In this document: positions 1-8,138 of the stretch, in pieces | Layout: each line of letters starts with the position of its first letter | How positions within the stretch are numbered: the stretch's first letter is position 1 | Source of the DNA: Symploca sp. SIO2E9 | GTDB lineage: Bacteria > Cyanobacteriota > Cyanobacteriia > Cyanobacteriales > Coleofasciculaceae | Direction of reading: 5' to 3' | Length of the DNA stretch: 64,000 bases | Assembly: GCA_010692645.1 (NCBI GenBank) | Contig: JAAHGS010000013.1 | Span: 18,741-82,740, forward strand | The notes under the pieces: model-generated | What the model saw: only the letters and a program-made list of their open reading frames with translations | Told to the model about the DNA's origin: nothing | Database searches by the model: none | Position numbers and translations under genes: made by a program

Positions 1-2
1 GG

Positions 3-851
3 CGCAGCCCTCAAATTGCTAGTGGTACAAATGTTTGGCTAGGGATTGGACTAGCCATGCTGTGCTGGTTTATTGGGGGATTGCTGTTTGGTTGGTGGGA
101 GCTTTACATCGGTCTTGAACCTGATGTGTCCCCTGCCGACTTATTTTATATCAGTTTCTATATGTTTCTGAGTTGGGGTATGGTTTTAGCAGTTATTCCC
201 CGACGTTTGAATTTAGAGGTTTGGCAGTGGGTAACTGTGGCAGCAATCGCTTTGATGGGGATTGCCTTAGCAATCTGGTTAGTAGTTGCCACATCTAATA
301 TTTCAGAGTCAGTAAACATTGATGCAGAACCTGCTGCTACTCAATTATCAGAATCTGGTAATACTGGGGAGGAAAAATCTACTCCCTCACTAAGACTTGT
401 GGAGCAACAGAGTACTTCGACAACAATGGTGACGACTTCAATAGAACCAGTAACAAAGCTAGTATCACTCGAAACTGCCCAAAAGCAGCCACCTGATTGG
501 GCAATCTCTCTCGACGAAAATCTTAACAAGTTCTCTGAACCACTGAATTTCTTTTTAATTATCGGCGATGTCTTCCTCCTGATTATTGCCTCAGCTTTGT
601 TATTAGCTTTTTGGGGTGGACGTTTCTCCCAATCCTGGCGTATGATAGCTGCTGCTACTTTTTCCCTGTACATTGGGGATATGTGGTTTAAATATGCTGA
701 TGCTAGAGCTGTAGAATACGAAAGCGGGGGTTTACTAGAAGTGTCTTTTGTTTTTAGTGGAGTGCTCTTTGCCATAGGAGCTGCCCTCGAGTATGAAGTA
801 TCGAGTCGCTCTCGCCGTGGTTCACGCAGACGGGCCAAAGAATTAGCATGA
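3..851 (+). CDS. Membrane protein, 5'-truncated by window edge
   Basis: The frame stays open from base 3 through the first ATG at 57, so the real start probably lies outside the window. Hydrophobic segments are visible near the start (LCWFIGGLLFGWW), at ISFYMFLSWGMVLAVI, at VTVAAIALMGIALAIWLVVA, and three more after a Ser/Thr/Glu-rich hydrophilic loop of about 90 residues. The protein ends in an Arg-rich tail (SRSRRGSRRRAKELA). I do not recognise the family. The stop overlaps the start of the next gene by four bases (ATGA), so the two are probably co-translated. An integral membrane protein with a large soluble loop is all that can be said. Confidence 0.7.
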   Translation, partial: RSPQIASGTNVWLGIGLAMLCWFIGGLLFGWWELYIGLEPDVSPADLFYISFYMFLSWGMVLAVIPRRLNLEVWQWVTVAAIALMGIALAIWLVVATSNISESVNIDAEPAATQLSESGNTGEEKSTPSLRLVEQQSTSTTMVTTSIEPVTKLVSLETAQKQPPDWAISLDENLNKFSEPLNFFLIIGDVFLLIIASALLLAFWGGRFSQSWRMIAAATFSLYIGDMWFKYADARAVEYESGGLLEVSFVFSGVLFAIGAALEYEVSSRSRRGSRRRAKELA

Positions 852-1795
852 GTCCCAGAAAACTTTCTGATACCGACAAAAGCGAAATCCTAGAGTTGTA
901 TCGACAGCAGTCAGAGACAACTTCAACTTTGGCTACGCGTTATGGTGTCAGTAATTCAACAATTAGTCGCATTCTCAAAAGCAGCCTTGTGGAGTCAGAA
1001 TACGAAGCGCTTATTCAGCAAAAGCGTTTGGGTCGTACTTCAAGTAGTAGCACCCATTCTAGCGAAAATCCTCCGCCGCCGACGGATTCAGAAGCAGAGC
1101 CATCCCTGCCTATTGAAATTGCTCAACCAGCAGTAGAATCTGAAAAATCTGAGACTGAATTAGCCTATAATGCCAAGGATGGACGGCGGCGGCGTAGGCG
1201 TTCTTCGGTTCCCTCTCAGCCAGTTTATGAGGAACATGCCATACAAACTGAGTTGCAACTTGACATTACTGTCGAGCCACAAGAGGATGAGGAACCAGAG
1301 GATGAAGTTTTTGATGAGATTGAGTTTGGTGCAACCACAAACCTAGAGGGGCTGCTCGATGACGATTTGATCGATTTAGATGAAGATGATGACGATTTAG
1401 ATGAAGATGATGACGATTGGGAGGAAGATGATGAGGATTCCCCAACTCAGCATAAAATCTCAACCTCTTTTTCTCAAACTGGTGTCAGCATTGAAGTTAT
1501 ACCCTTATCGGAAGCTTCCCTGCCTAAAGTTTGTTATCTAGTAGTAGATAGATCGGCAGAGTTGATTGCTAGACCACTCAAAGAGTTTAGTGACTTGGGA
1601 CGAATTCCTAATCAGGAATTTTATCAGAAGACACTGCCAATATTTGACAATCACAGAGTGGCAAGACGTTTTTCTAACCGCTCCCAGCGAGTGATAAAAG
1701 TTCCTGATGGTCAAATGCTTCAGAAAACGGCTGATCATCTGCAAGCTAAAGGTATCACTAGACTACTGATTGATGGTCAGATTTATTCTCTATGA
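848..1795 (+). CDS. HTH protein with acidic linker
   Basis: The first 50 residues form a helix-turn-helix of the type found in transposases and resolvases (KSEILELYRQQSETTSTLATRYGVSNSTISRILK). A low-complexity linker follows: Ser/Pro-rich, then an Arg run (RRRRRR), then a long Asp/Glu tract around residues 140-200. The C-terminal ~100 residues are globular (from VIPLSEASLPKVCYLVVDRS to the end) and of unknown fold. No DDE catalytic domain is present, so it is more likely a DNA-binding regulator than an active transposase. It overlaps the upstream membrane protein gene by four bases. The acidic tract is encoded by direct repeats and may vary in length between strains. Confidence 0.72.
   Translation: MSPRKLSDTDKSEILELYRQQSETTSTLATRYGVSNSTISRILKSSLVESEYEALIQQKRLGRTSSSSTHSSENPPPPTDSEAEPSLPIEIAQPAVESEKSETELAYNAKDGRRRRRRSSVPSQPVYEEHAIQTELQLDITVEPQEDEEPEDEVFDEIEFGATTNLEGLLDDDLIDLDEDDDDLDEDDDDWEEDDEDSPTQHKISTSFSQTGVSIEVIPLSEASLPKVCYLVVDRSAELIARPLKEFSDLGRIPNQEFYQKTLPIFDNHRVARRFSNRSQRVIKVPDGQMLQKTADHLQAKGITRLLIDGQIYSL
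1375..1416 (+). repeat. Two perfect 21-bp tandem repeats in the acidic tract
   Basis: A 21-base unit starting TTTAGATGAAGATGATG is repeated twice exactly, in frame, and encodes part of the Asp/Glu-rich linker of the HTH protein. The flanking bases continue the GATGAC pattern imperfectly. This is a candidate for in-frame expansion or contraction. Confidence 0.85.
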
Positions 1796-1840
1796 CCAAG
1801 TAAGCAGCTGATTTAACTACAACTATTTTATTTATAAGTA

Positions 1841-2179
1841 ATGGCTCAAAATACTGCCCTAGCTGGTTACGGTATAGTACTGGTAACCGTTCCCTCTCAG
1901 CAAGAGGGAGAAATGATTGCGCAAGCTTTGGTGGAAACTCAAATGGCTGCTTGCGTCAATTTGATGCCAGTACATTCTATCTACATCTGGGAAGGTGAGA
2001 TTAATAAAGATAAAGAATGGCAGATGGTGATTAAAACAGAATTATCTCTATTTCCCAGTTTGGAAGAGAAGATTTACCAATTGCACTCTTACGAAGTGCC
2101 AGAAATTATTGCGCTGCCAATTGTGGCAGGTTCTGAAGAATATTTGCAGTGGATTGCAGACAATACTGAGGTTCCATAG
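1841..2179 (+). CDS. cutA: Divalent-cation tolerance protein CutA
   Basis: At 112 residues this has the length and motif order of CutA1. It has the N-terminal strand GIVLVTVPSQQEGEMIAQALVETQMAACVN, the motif IYIWEGEINKDKEWQMVIKT, and the C-terminal region HSYEVPEIIALPIVAGSEEYLQWI. CutA forms trimers with a ferredoxin-like fold and is linked to copper and other divalent-metal tolerance, although its biochemical role is unsettled. The gene stands alone, 45 bp after the HTH gene. Confidence 0.93.
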   Translation: MAQNTALAGYGIVLVTVPSQQEGEMIAQALVETQMAACVNLMPVHSIYIWEGEINKDKEWQMVIKTELSLFPSLEEKIYQLHSYEVPEIIALPIVAGSEEYLQWIADNTEVP

Positions 2180-2353
2180 TTTTCTGTGTTGATGGTTCTT
2201 CTTAGTGCTAAGCTCTTGTGCATCTGGTATTGCATTTTCGACTGTTTGAGGAAAACTCACTCTCAGAAAGGCTCCAAGGCAGAAGGTTGATCACAATCAT
2301 CTCCCCCTCTCCCCCTCTCTTGCCCTCGATACTAAAGATGGAAGTTAAATGTC

Positions 2354-2506
2354 CTAACCTTGGCTTCGCTTTTTATTATTCAATTTCAACAGTAAGTAGA
2401 TGACTGCGACAACACTAGTAACTGCTAACACCAAGGGAGACTCTGCCAGAGCTATGAAGAGGACAATAATTTCTAGAAATGTTTTCAGTTCTTCCAAGCT
2501 TGCCAT
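2354..2506 (-). CDS. Possible 50-residue membrane peptide
   Basis: A short open frame on the minus strand begins MASLEELKTFLEII, continues with about 30 hydrophobic residues (VLFIALAES then VLAVTSVVAVIYLLL) and ends in a basic tail (KLNNKKRSQG). This is the composition expected of a one- or two-pass small membrane protein, and it lies in an otherwise gene-free gap. No convincing Shine-Dalgarno sequence precedes the ATG and I do not recognise a family, so it may be a chance frame. Confidence 0.3.
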   Translation of the reverse strand: MASLEELKTFLEIIVLFIALAESPLVLAVTSVVAVIYLLLKLNNKKRSQG

Positions 2507-2578
2507 CAGGTTGGGTTTAAACTCGACAATTCCATCAAACCATGGTGATGACTGACATCTGGACTAAGATAATCGTTG

Positions 2579-2663
2579 GATATGCTAAATTGTGACTGAC
2601 CTTTGCATAACTTACACAGTGCAAGGAATTGCTATAGCTTAACAAAGCTTCCTATAATTTAGT
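2579..2663 (+). promoter_or_regulatory. Promoter of first HTH-AAA module, likely leaderless
   Basis: About 85 bp immediately before the ATG at 2664 are nearly identical to the 85 bp before the paralogous gene at 6860. A TTGCTA -35-like box, an 18-bp spacer and a perfect TATAAT (2653-2658) place the expected transcription start at or within a base or two of the ATG. No Shine-Dalgarno sequence lies between. Conservation of this block in both copies supports a real shared promoter. Confidence 0.6.
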
Positions 2664-3923
2664 ATGTCGCGATCGCTAAAAGTTTCCCCAGAGAACATAC
2701 AAGAAGTTAAGTCGGCTTTTAGTAGAAGTCCTTTTACCAGCCAGCAAGCCCTTGCCACAGAGTTAGGACTTGCAAGAGATACCATTCGCAAATTCTTGAG
2801 TGGTATACCCATTGATCGTCTAAATTTTCAAGAAATTTGCGATAAATTGGGTCTGGACTGGCAAAGTATCCTCCCTAGGACTGATGATACTTCAGAGTCT
2901 AGCATTCCACCAGATTTTTATGTGCAGCGTCCTCCCATTGAATCTGACTGTTGTCAGGCTATTGTACAATCGGGAGCCTTGTTGCGGATTAAAGCGCCTC
3001 AGCAAATGGGCAAAACCTGTTTAATGCGTAAAGTTCTCCAACATGCTAGAAAACAGGGTTATAAAACGGTAGTTTTAGATATTCAGCAAGCCAGTAGTGA
3101 TAACTTTTCTGACTTGCGTAAATTCTTAAGGTGGTTCTGTACCACTGTCGGTGATGAACTGAATTTACCTGGGCAGTTGGAGAATTATTGGCATGGTTCC
3201 TCGCCCAACTACAACACCACAAAGTACTTTAAGAATTATCTGTTGGGAAATATTACTAGTAATCTGGTTCTAGCCCTCGATAATGTAGATTTGGTTTTCG
3301 AGAAGGCTCAACTTGCTCCAGATTTTTGTGGACTATTACGCAGTTTGAATCAGAAAGCAGAGAGCGGTGATGTGGTCTTTCAAAAACTACGTTTGGTAAT
3401 AGTACATTCTACAGACGTTTATAGCTCTATTAATATAACTCAATCACCACTTGCCAATGTCGGAGTGACAGTTGAACTGAAACCCTTTAACTGGCAGCAA
3501 GTATGCGATTTAGCAAAGCTATATCAATTATCTTGGGATAATACACAGCTTCGTGAATTAATAAACATGGTGGGAGGACATCCCTATCTAGTGAAAGAAG
3601 CTTTTGATAAGATTGCTCGGCAGAGGTTAACGTTCGATGAACTATTACAAACAGCTTATACAGAAGCTGGAATTTATGGCGATTATCTGCGTGGCTACTT
3701 GTTAAAGTTAAATCATAATGCAGAGCTTAGGGAAGCAATGAAAAAAGTAGTTGCTGTCAATAGCCCAGTGCGTTTAGAAGTAACTCACAGGTTTCAATTA
3801 CACAGAATGGGGCTGGTGCATCTGCAAGGGAATGATGTGAAGATAAGTTGCAATTTGTACAGGAAGTATTTCTGTGATTGCCTAGAAGTCACTGACTGTG
3901 ATTGCTTTGGAGTGAGTCAATGA
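2664..3923 (+). CDS. HTH-AAA ATPase, module copy 1
   Basis: Residues 1-70 form an N-terminal helix-turn-helix-like domain (SQQALATELGLARDTIRKFLSG, then LNFQEICDKLGLDW), as seen in many cyanobacterial AAA/STAND proteins. A P-loop ATPase domain of the AAA_35-like type follows. It has an unusual Walker A (APQQMGKT, near residue 112, with Ala replacing the usual first Gly) and a Walker B LVLALDNVD near residue 200. The C-terminal part (MVGGHPYLVKEAF ...) resembles the sensor/winged region of such ATPases. No membrane segment is visible, so it should be cytoplasmic. The stop overlaps the ATG of the next gene (ATGA), implying coupled translation and a stoichiometric partnership. It is a clear paralogue of the gene at 6860. 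Function unknown; signal-responsive regulation is an inference. Confidence 0.85.
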   Translation: MSRSLKVSPENIQEVKSAFSRSPFTSQQALATELGLARDTIRKFLSGIPIDRLNFQEICDKLGLDWQSILPRTDDTSESSIPPDFYVQRPPIESDCCQAIVQSGALLRIKAPQQMGKTCLMRKVLQHARKQGYKTVVLDIQQASSDNFSDLRKFLRWFCTTVGDELNLPGQLENYWHGSSPNYNTTKYFKNYLLGNITSNLVLALDNVDLVFEKAQLAPDFCGLLRSLNQKAESGDVVFQKLRLVIVHSTDVYSSINITQSPLANVGVTVELKPFNWQQVCDLAKLYQLSWDNTQLRELINMVGGHPYLVKEAFDKIARQRLTFDELLQTAYTEAGIYGDYLRGYLLKLNHNAELREAMKKVVAVNSPVRLEVTHRFQLHRMGLVHLQGNDVKISCNLYRKYFCDCLEVTDCDCFGVSQ

Positions 3924-6661
3924 GTCTAGCTTCAAACTCAAATTATGAATATAAGGTTGGGGGAATAGTACCGCTTAACAACCAGACTTATGTAAAGCGA
4001 CAGGCTGATGATGACCTCTATTATTGGTTAAAGTCAGGTGATTTTTGCTATGTGTTGAATTCGCGGCAGATGGGCAAGTCTAGCTTGCTACTGCGAACGA
4101 TGCGTAAGCTAGAAAATGACGATTTTGCTTGTGTCAAGATCGATGTGTCTGGGGACATTGGAACTACCATTGAGCAGCCAAACCAGTGGTATGACGTTTT
4201 AGTTGAAATTATCGCTGATAGCTTTGGTTTAGATTTTATAACCTGGAGGGATAATTACCAGTCGCTTTCTCTCCTCAAGCGATTGAGTAAATTTATTGAG
4301 AATTTTCTGTTAGCAGAAATTAATCACAAAATCGTAATTTTTGTGGACGAAATTGATAGCGTTCTCGGTCTTAAATTCAAAATTGATGACTTTTTTACTT
4401 TTGTCCGCTATTGCTATAACCAACGCGCTTACAATCCAGAATATAATCGCCTTACCTTTGCACTGTTCGGCGTTGCTAGACTATCAGATTTAATTGAGGA
4501 TAAACAGCGCACACCATTTAATATTGGTAGAGAAATTGCACTCGATGGTTTTCAGTTGCGCGAAGTCGAACCGTTAGCTAAGGGATTGGAAGATAAGGTA
4601 GATAATCCACAGACAGTTCTCAAAGAGATATTGGCATGGACAGGTGGACAACCCTTTCTCACTCAAAAACTTTGCAAATTGGTTCTGAGAGCAAAATCAC
4701 CTATTAATTCTGGTAATGAAGTAATCTCGATTGAGCAGTTAGTGCAATTAAATATCGTCGATAATTGGGAATCTCAAGATGAGCCGGAGCATCTGAGAAC
4801 CATACGCGATCGCATTTTTAAGAATGAAAAAAGTATGGGGCGTCTTTTGGGACTATATCAGCAAATTTTACAACAGGGAGAAATTACTGCTGATGATAGT
4901 CCTGAACAGATGGAATTGCGTTTGTCAGGGTTGGTGGTGAAGTGCAGCGATAAAAGCAAACCTCCCTGCTTAAAGGTTTATAACCATATTTATCAAGATA
5001 TTTTTAACCAGGATTGGATTAAGAAGGAGCTGGAGAATCTTCGCCCTTACGGCGAATACTTCACAAATTGGTTGGATTCAAATTGTAATGAACAATGGCT
5101 TTTAAGAGGAGATACACTCCAGGAAAGTTTGGAATGGAAAGAAGGTAAAAACTTAAGTTATCATGATTATCAATTCCTCAGTGCCAGTCAAGAACTAGAG
5201 AAGCGAGAAACTCAAATCGCTTTCGAGCAAGAAAGACAAGCTAATCGATGGAAACTAGCTACTGCTTTAAGTTTCGCTTTGGGAATTACTACCCTATTTG
5301 GTGGAGGATTGCTGTGGCAACAGTTCATATATTGTCCAGCAGGTGAAGAGAGAGTAAACGGTACCTGCTTTAAATTTGAGGCTAGCAGTGGAGAGATAAG
5401 ACTATTTGTTTCCAATCAAAACTCAGCTCTGATAAAAGGGATTAAGTATTTCAATTTAGGAGATTATCCAAAGGCAATTAATTTCTTTAGACAAGCTGTA
5501 GATAGTGCCCCAAATAACCCAGTACCTCAGATTTACCTCAACAATGCCCAAGCCCGTCAGCAGGGCAATCCTTTTAAACTAGCAGTAGTGGTGCCAGTGG
5601 AAAACGAAGAAAGAGTCGCTCAAGAAACATTACGAGGTGCTGCTGATGCACAAACCAAATTTAACAAAGCCAATGGCTTAAATAGTCGTTTATTAGAGAT
5701 AGTGATTGTCAACGACGCCAACAAACCAGATATCGCCAGCAAAGTTGCTCAATTGCTAGTTAAAAAATATCCAGGAGTTTTGGGAGTAATTGGACACAAC
5801 TCCAGCGATGTCAGCAAAGCCGCACTCGCCGAATACGAAAAAGTTAGTTTGGCTATGGTTTCTCCCAGCAGCGCCAGTACCTATTTAAAAAGCCCTGTTT
5901 TTTTTAGGACGGTTCCTTCTAATTATGCAGCTGCTGAGAAGCTAGCTAAGTATGCAAAAAACACTTTGGGCATAGACAAAGTAGTGATTTTCTATAATCC
6001 TAATAGCATTTACAGTGATGACCTGAAAAAATTATTTGAGAAAGAGTTCACTGATTTAGGAGGGAGCATTGTCCAGAATTTTGACATGACAAATTCTGCT
6101 CTAGATGCTGAGGCACAAATCAAGCGAATTGTGAATCAGGATCAAGCAAAAGCTCTGGTTTTGATTCCTAGTGTAGAAATAACTTCTGTAGCTATCTTGA
6201 TTACTAAGATCAATGCCCAATTGCCACAGCAACAAAGGTTGCAGTTGTTGGGAGGTGCTACATTATATAGCTCTAAAACCTTAAGAGAGGGAGGCTCTGC
6301 TGTCGATGGCTTAACCTTAGTTGTACCTTGGTATGACCAAAACTCTGCCTATGCTAAAGCAGCAAAGGAGCGATGGAAAGAAACAATTGGCTGGCGCACA
6401 GCCGCCAGTTATGATGCAACCTGGGCTTTTATTAAAGCGCTATCTATAAATGCCTCAAAGAATACAGTAATTGAAAATCTGGAGTCTTTAGAGCTTTCAT
6501 GCAGTGATACATCAGGTGAGAAACTCAAGTTTTGGGCAGATGGCAACCCTGATAGGGAATCCCGCCTAGTTCAAGTTGATAGAAATGCACCTGCTCCCCA
6601 TGATTCCGGGTTTGGTTTTAAGCCAATTGAAGATAGCAATAGCAATCAAAGTGAATGTTAA
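3920..6661 (+). CDS. AAA ATPase-TM-TPR-periplasmic binding domain fusion, copy 1
   Basis: The start is taken as the ATG that overlaps the upstream stop, preceded by GGAGTGAG; an upstream TTG would add six residues. Residues ~1-430 are a cytoplasmic AAA_35-like ATPase with Walker [10 protein letters not shown] (about 48-55) and Walker B KIVIFVDEID (about 137-146). A hydrophobic helix at ~443-465 leads to a segment with two cysteines (CPAGEERVNGTC), which could form a disulfide outside the membrane. One TPR-like repeat follows (ALIKGIKYFNLGDYPKAINFFRQAV). Residues ~550-900 resemble the type I periplasmic binding fold of Leu/Ile/Val-type receptors ([40 protein letters not shown]). The layout suggests a one-piece transmembrane sensor with an external ligand domain and an internal ATPase. 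No transporter permease is nearby. Ligand and output are unknown. Confidence 0.85.
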   Translation: MSLASNSNYEYKVGGIVPLNNQTYVKRQADDDLYYWLKSGDFCYVLNSRQMGKSSLLLRTMRKLENDDFACVKIDVSGDIGTTIEQPNQWYDVLVEIIADSFGLDFITWRDNYQSLSLLKRLSKFIENFLLAEINHKIVIFVDEIDSVLGLKFKIDDFFTFVRYCYNQRAYNPEYNRLTFALFGVARLSDLIEDKQRTPFNIGREIALDGFQLREVEPLAKGLEDKVDNPQTVLKEILAWTGGQPFLTQKLCKLVLRAKSPINSGNEVISIEQLVQLNIVDNWESQDEPEHLRTIRDRIFKNEKSMGRLLGLYQQILQQGEITADDSPEQMELRLSGLVVKCSDKSKPPCLKVYNHIYQDIFNQDWIKKELENLRPYGEYFTNWLDSNCNEQWLLRGDTLQESLEWKEGKNLSYHDYQFLSASQELEKRETQIAFEQERQANRWKLATALSFALGITTLFGGGLLWQQFIYCPAGEERVNGTCFKFEASSGEIRLFVSNQNSALIKGIKYFNLGDYPKAINFFRQAVDSAPNNPVPQIYLNNAQARQQGNPFKLAVVVPVENEERVAQETLRGAADAQTKFNKANGLNSRLLEIVIVNDANKPDIASKVAQLLVKKYPGVLGVIGHNSSDVSKAALAEYEKVSLAMVSPSSASTYLKSPVFFRTVPSNYAAAEKLAKYAKNTLGIDKVVIFYNPNSIYSDDLKKLFEKEFTDLGGSIVQNFDMTNSALDAEAQIKRIVNQDQAKALVLIPSVEITSVAILITKINAQLPQQQRLQLLGGATLYSSKTLREGGSAVDGLTLVVPWYDQNSAYAKAAKERWKETIGWRTAASYDATWAFIKALSINASKNTVIENLESLELSCSDTSGEKLKFWADGNPDRESRLVQVDRNAPAPHDSGFGFKPIEDSNSNQSEC

Positions 6662-6775
6662 CAGCAAAGCAGGAGGCAGAGGGCAGAAGGTTGTTTATGC
6701 CCAATTATTCAGTGATGTACCTCAATTCCGTCAAATCCTAGTCACGACTTTGATCTAGGCTCAAATAATCTTTGG

Positions 6776-6859
6776 GTATGCTAAATTGTGATTGACTTTT
6801 GCCTAATTTACACAGTGCAAGAGACTGCTATTGCTTAACCAAGCTTCCCATAATTTGGT
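6776..6859 (+). promoter_or_regulatory. Promoter of second HTH-AAA module, likely leaderless
   Basis: This block is a near copy of the promoter before position 2664. It shares ATGCTAAATTGTGA, TTTACACAGTGCAA and the run into CATAAT (6849-6854), five bases before the ATG at 6860. The -10 hexamer differs by one base from the first copy. As there, no Shine-Dalgarno sequence fits between promoter and start codon. Confidence 0.55.
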
Positions 6860-8107
6860 ATGCCGCGATCGCTAATAGTTGCCCCAGAGTATAGAGAAGC
6901 AGTTCATTCTGCTTACAAGAGAAGTCCCTTTCCCAGTCAGCAAGCTCTTGCTACAGAATTAGGACTTTCAAGAGATACCGTTCGCAAATTTTTGAGTGGT
7001 AGACCAATTGATCGTCTAAATTTTCAAGAAATTTGTGATAAATTGACTCTGAACTGGCAAAATATTGTGCTGATAAGAGATGATATCTCACCACCTACCC
7101 TACCACCAGATTTTTATGTAAAGCGCCCTCCCATTGAATCTGACTGTTGTGAGGCTATTGTGCAACCGGGAGCCTTACTGCGAATCAAAGCGCCTCAGCA
7201 GATGGGCAAAACTTGGTTAATGCATAAAGTTCTCCAGCATGCTAGAGAGCAGGGTTATACCACAGTTACTTTAAGCTTTGATCTCGCTGATAGTAAGGTT
7301 TTCACTAACCTAGAGAACTTCTCCAAATGGTTCTGTATTGCTGTCAGTCAGAAGTTAGAATTGCCCAATCATTTGAATAATTATTGGGAAGATCTTTTGG
7401 GATGTAACTATAACAACACAGTTTACTTTCAAAACTATTTATTGCCAAAGGTAACTTCTCCTTTAGTTCTAGCCTTGGATAAGATGGATATAGTTTTTGA
7501 ACACCCAGAGATTGCCCTTGATTTTTGTAAACTACTACGGAATTGGCATGATCAAGCCAGAAGGGGCGATCGCACTAGTAGTATTTGGCAAAAACTTCGC
7601 CTGATAATTGTACACTCTACAGAAATTTATCGTTCACTCGATATAAATTCCTCACCCCTTAATGGCGTGGGAGTAGTGGTTGATTTACCCGATTTTAACT
7701 CTCAACAAGTAGAGCAGTTAGCCAGGCAATATCGACTGATTTGGAACACTAACCAAATCAACCAACTAATGGAACTAATTTCAGGACATCCCTACTTAGT
7801 ACAGCTGGCTTTTAATCACATTAATTACAAGGGGATAACACTTGACCAAGTATTGGCAGAAGCTGCCACAGAAGCGGGACTTTATGGCGATCATCTACGA
7901 AGACATTTGAGAAATCTTGAACAAGATCCAGATTTAACTAGAGCTTTCTGTGAGGTTTTATATGCAGAAGGAAATAAACCAGTTCAACTAAAGCCAATGC
8001 CAGCCAAATATTTAGAACGTTTGGGGCTAGTGAAGCTTCAAGGTAATTTTGCGGTGTTACGCTGTCAATTGTACTGTGATTATTTCCGTCATCGCCTCAG
8101 CTGCTAG
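6860..8107 (+). CDS. HTH-AAA ATPase, module copy 2
   Basis: This is a paralogue of the protein encoded at 2664, with the same order. The N-terminal HTH-like domain reads SQQALATELGLSRDTVRKFLSGRPIDRLNFQEICDKL. The ATPase has the same Ala-type Walker A (APQQMGKTWLMHKVLQHA) and a Walker B-like LVLALDKMD. The HTH and the Walker A region are much better conserved between the copies than the middle and C-terminal parts, so selection seems to act mainly on the DNA- or partner-binding end and the nucleotide pocket. The next gene begins 31 bp downstream, in contrast to the overlap seen in copy 1. Confidence 0.85.
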   Translation: MPRSLIVAPEYREAVHSAYKRSPFPSQQALATELGLSRDTVRKFLSGRPIDRLNFQEICDKLTLNWQNIVLIRDDISPPTLPPDFYVKRPPIESDCCEAIVQPGALLRIKAPQQMGKTWLMHKVLQHAREQGYTTVTLSFDLADSKVFTNLENFSKWFCIAVSQKLELPNHLNNYWEDLLGCNYNNTVYFQNYLLPKVTSPLVLALDKMDIVFEHPEIALDFCKLLRNWHDQARRGDRTSSIWQKLRLIIVHSTEIYRSLDINSSPLNGVGVVVDLPDFNSQQVEQLARQYRLIWNTNQINQLMELISGHPYLVQLAFNHINYKGITLDQVLAEAATEAGLYGDHLRRHLRNLEQDPDLTRAFCEVLYAEGNKPVQLKPMPAKYLERLGLVKLQGNFAVLRCQLYCDYFRHRLSC

Positions 8108-8138
8108 TCGTTAGTCATCACTAAATAAGTAACCAGAA

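Noticed and set aside
2590-2640. CRP-type TGTGA-N6-TCACA site in the module promoter
   Set aside because: Only the left half (TTGTGA) is present. The right half does not fit at the right spacing.
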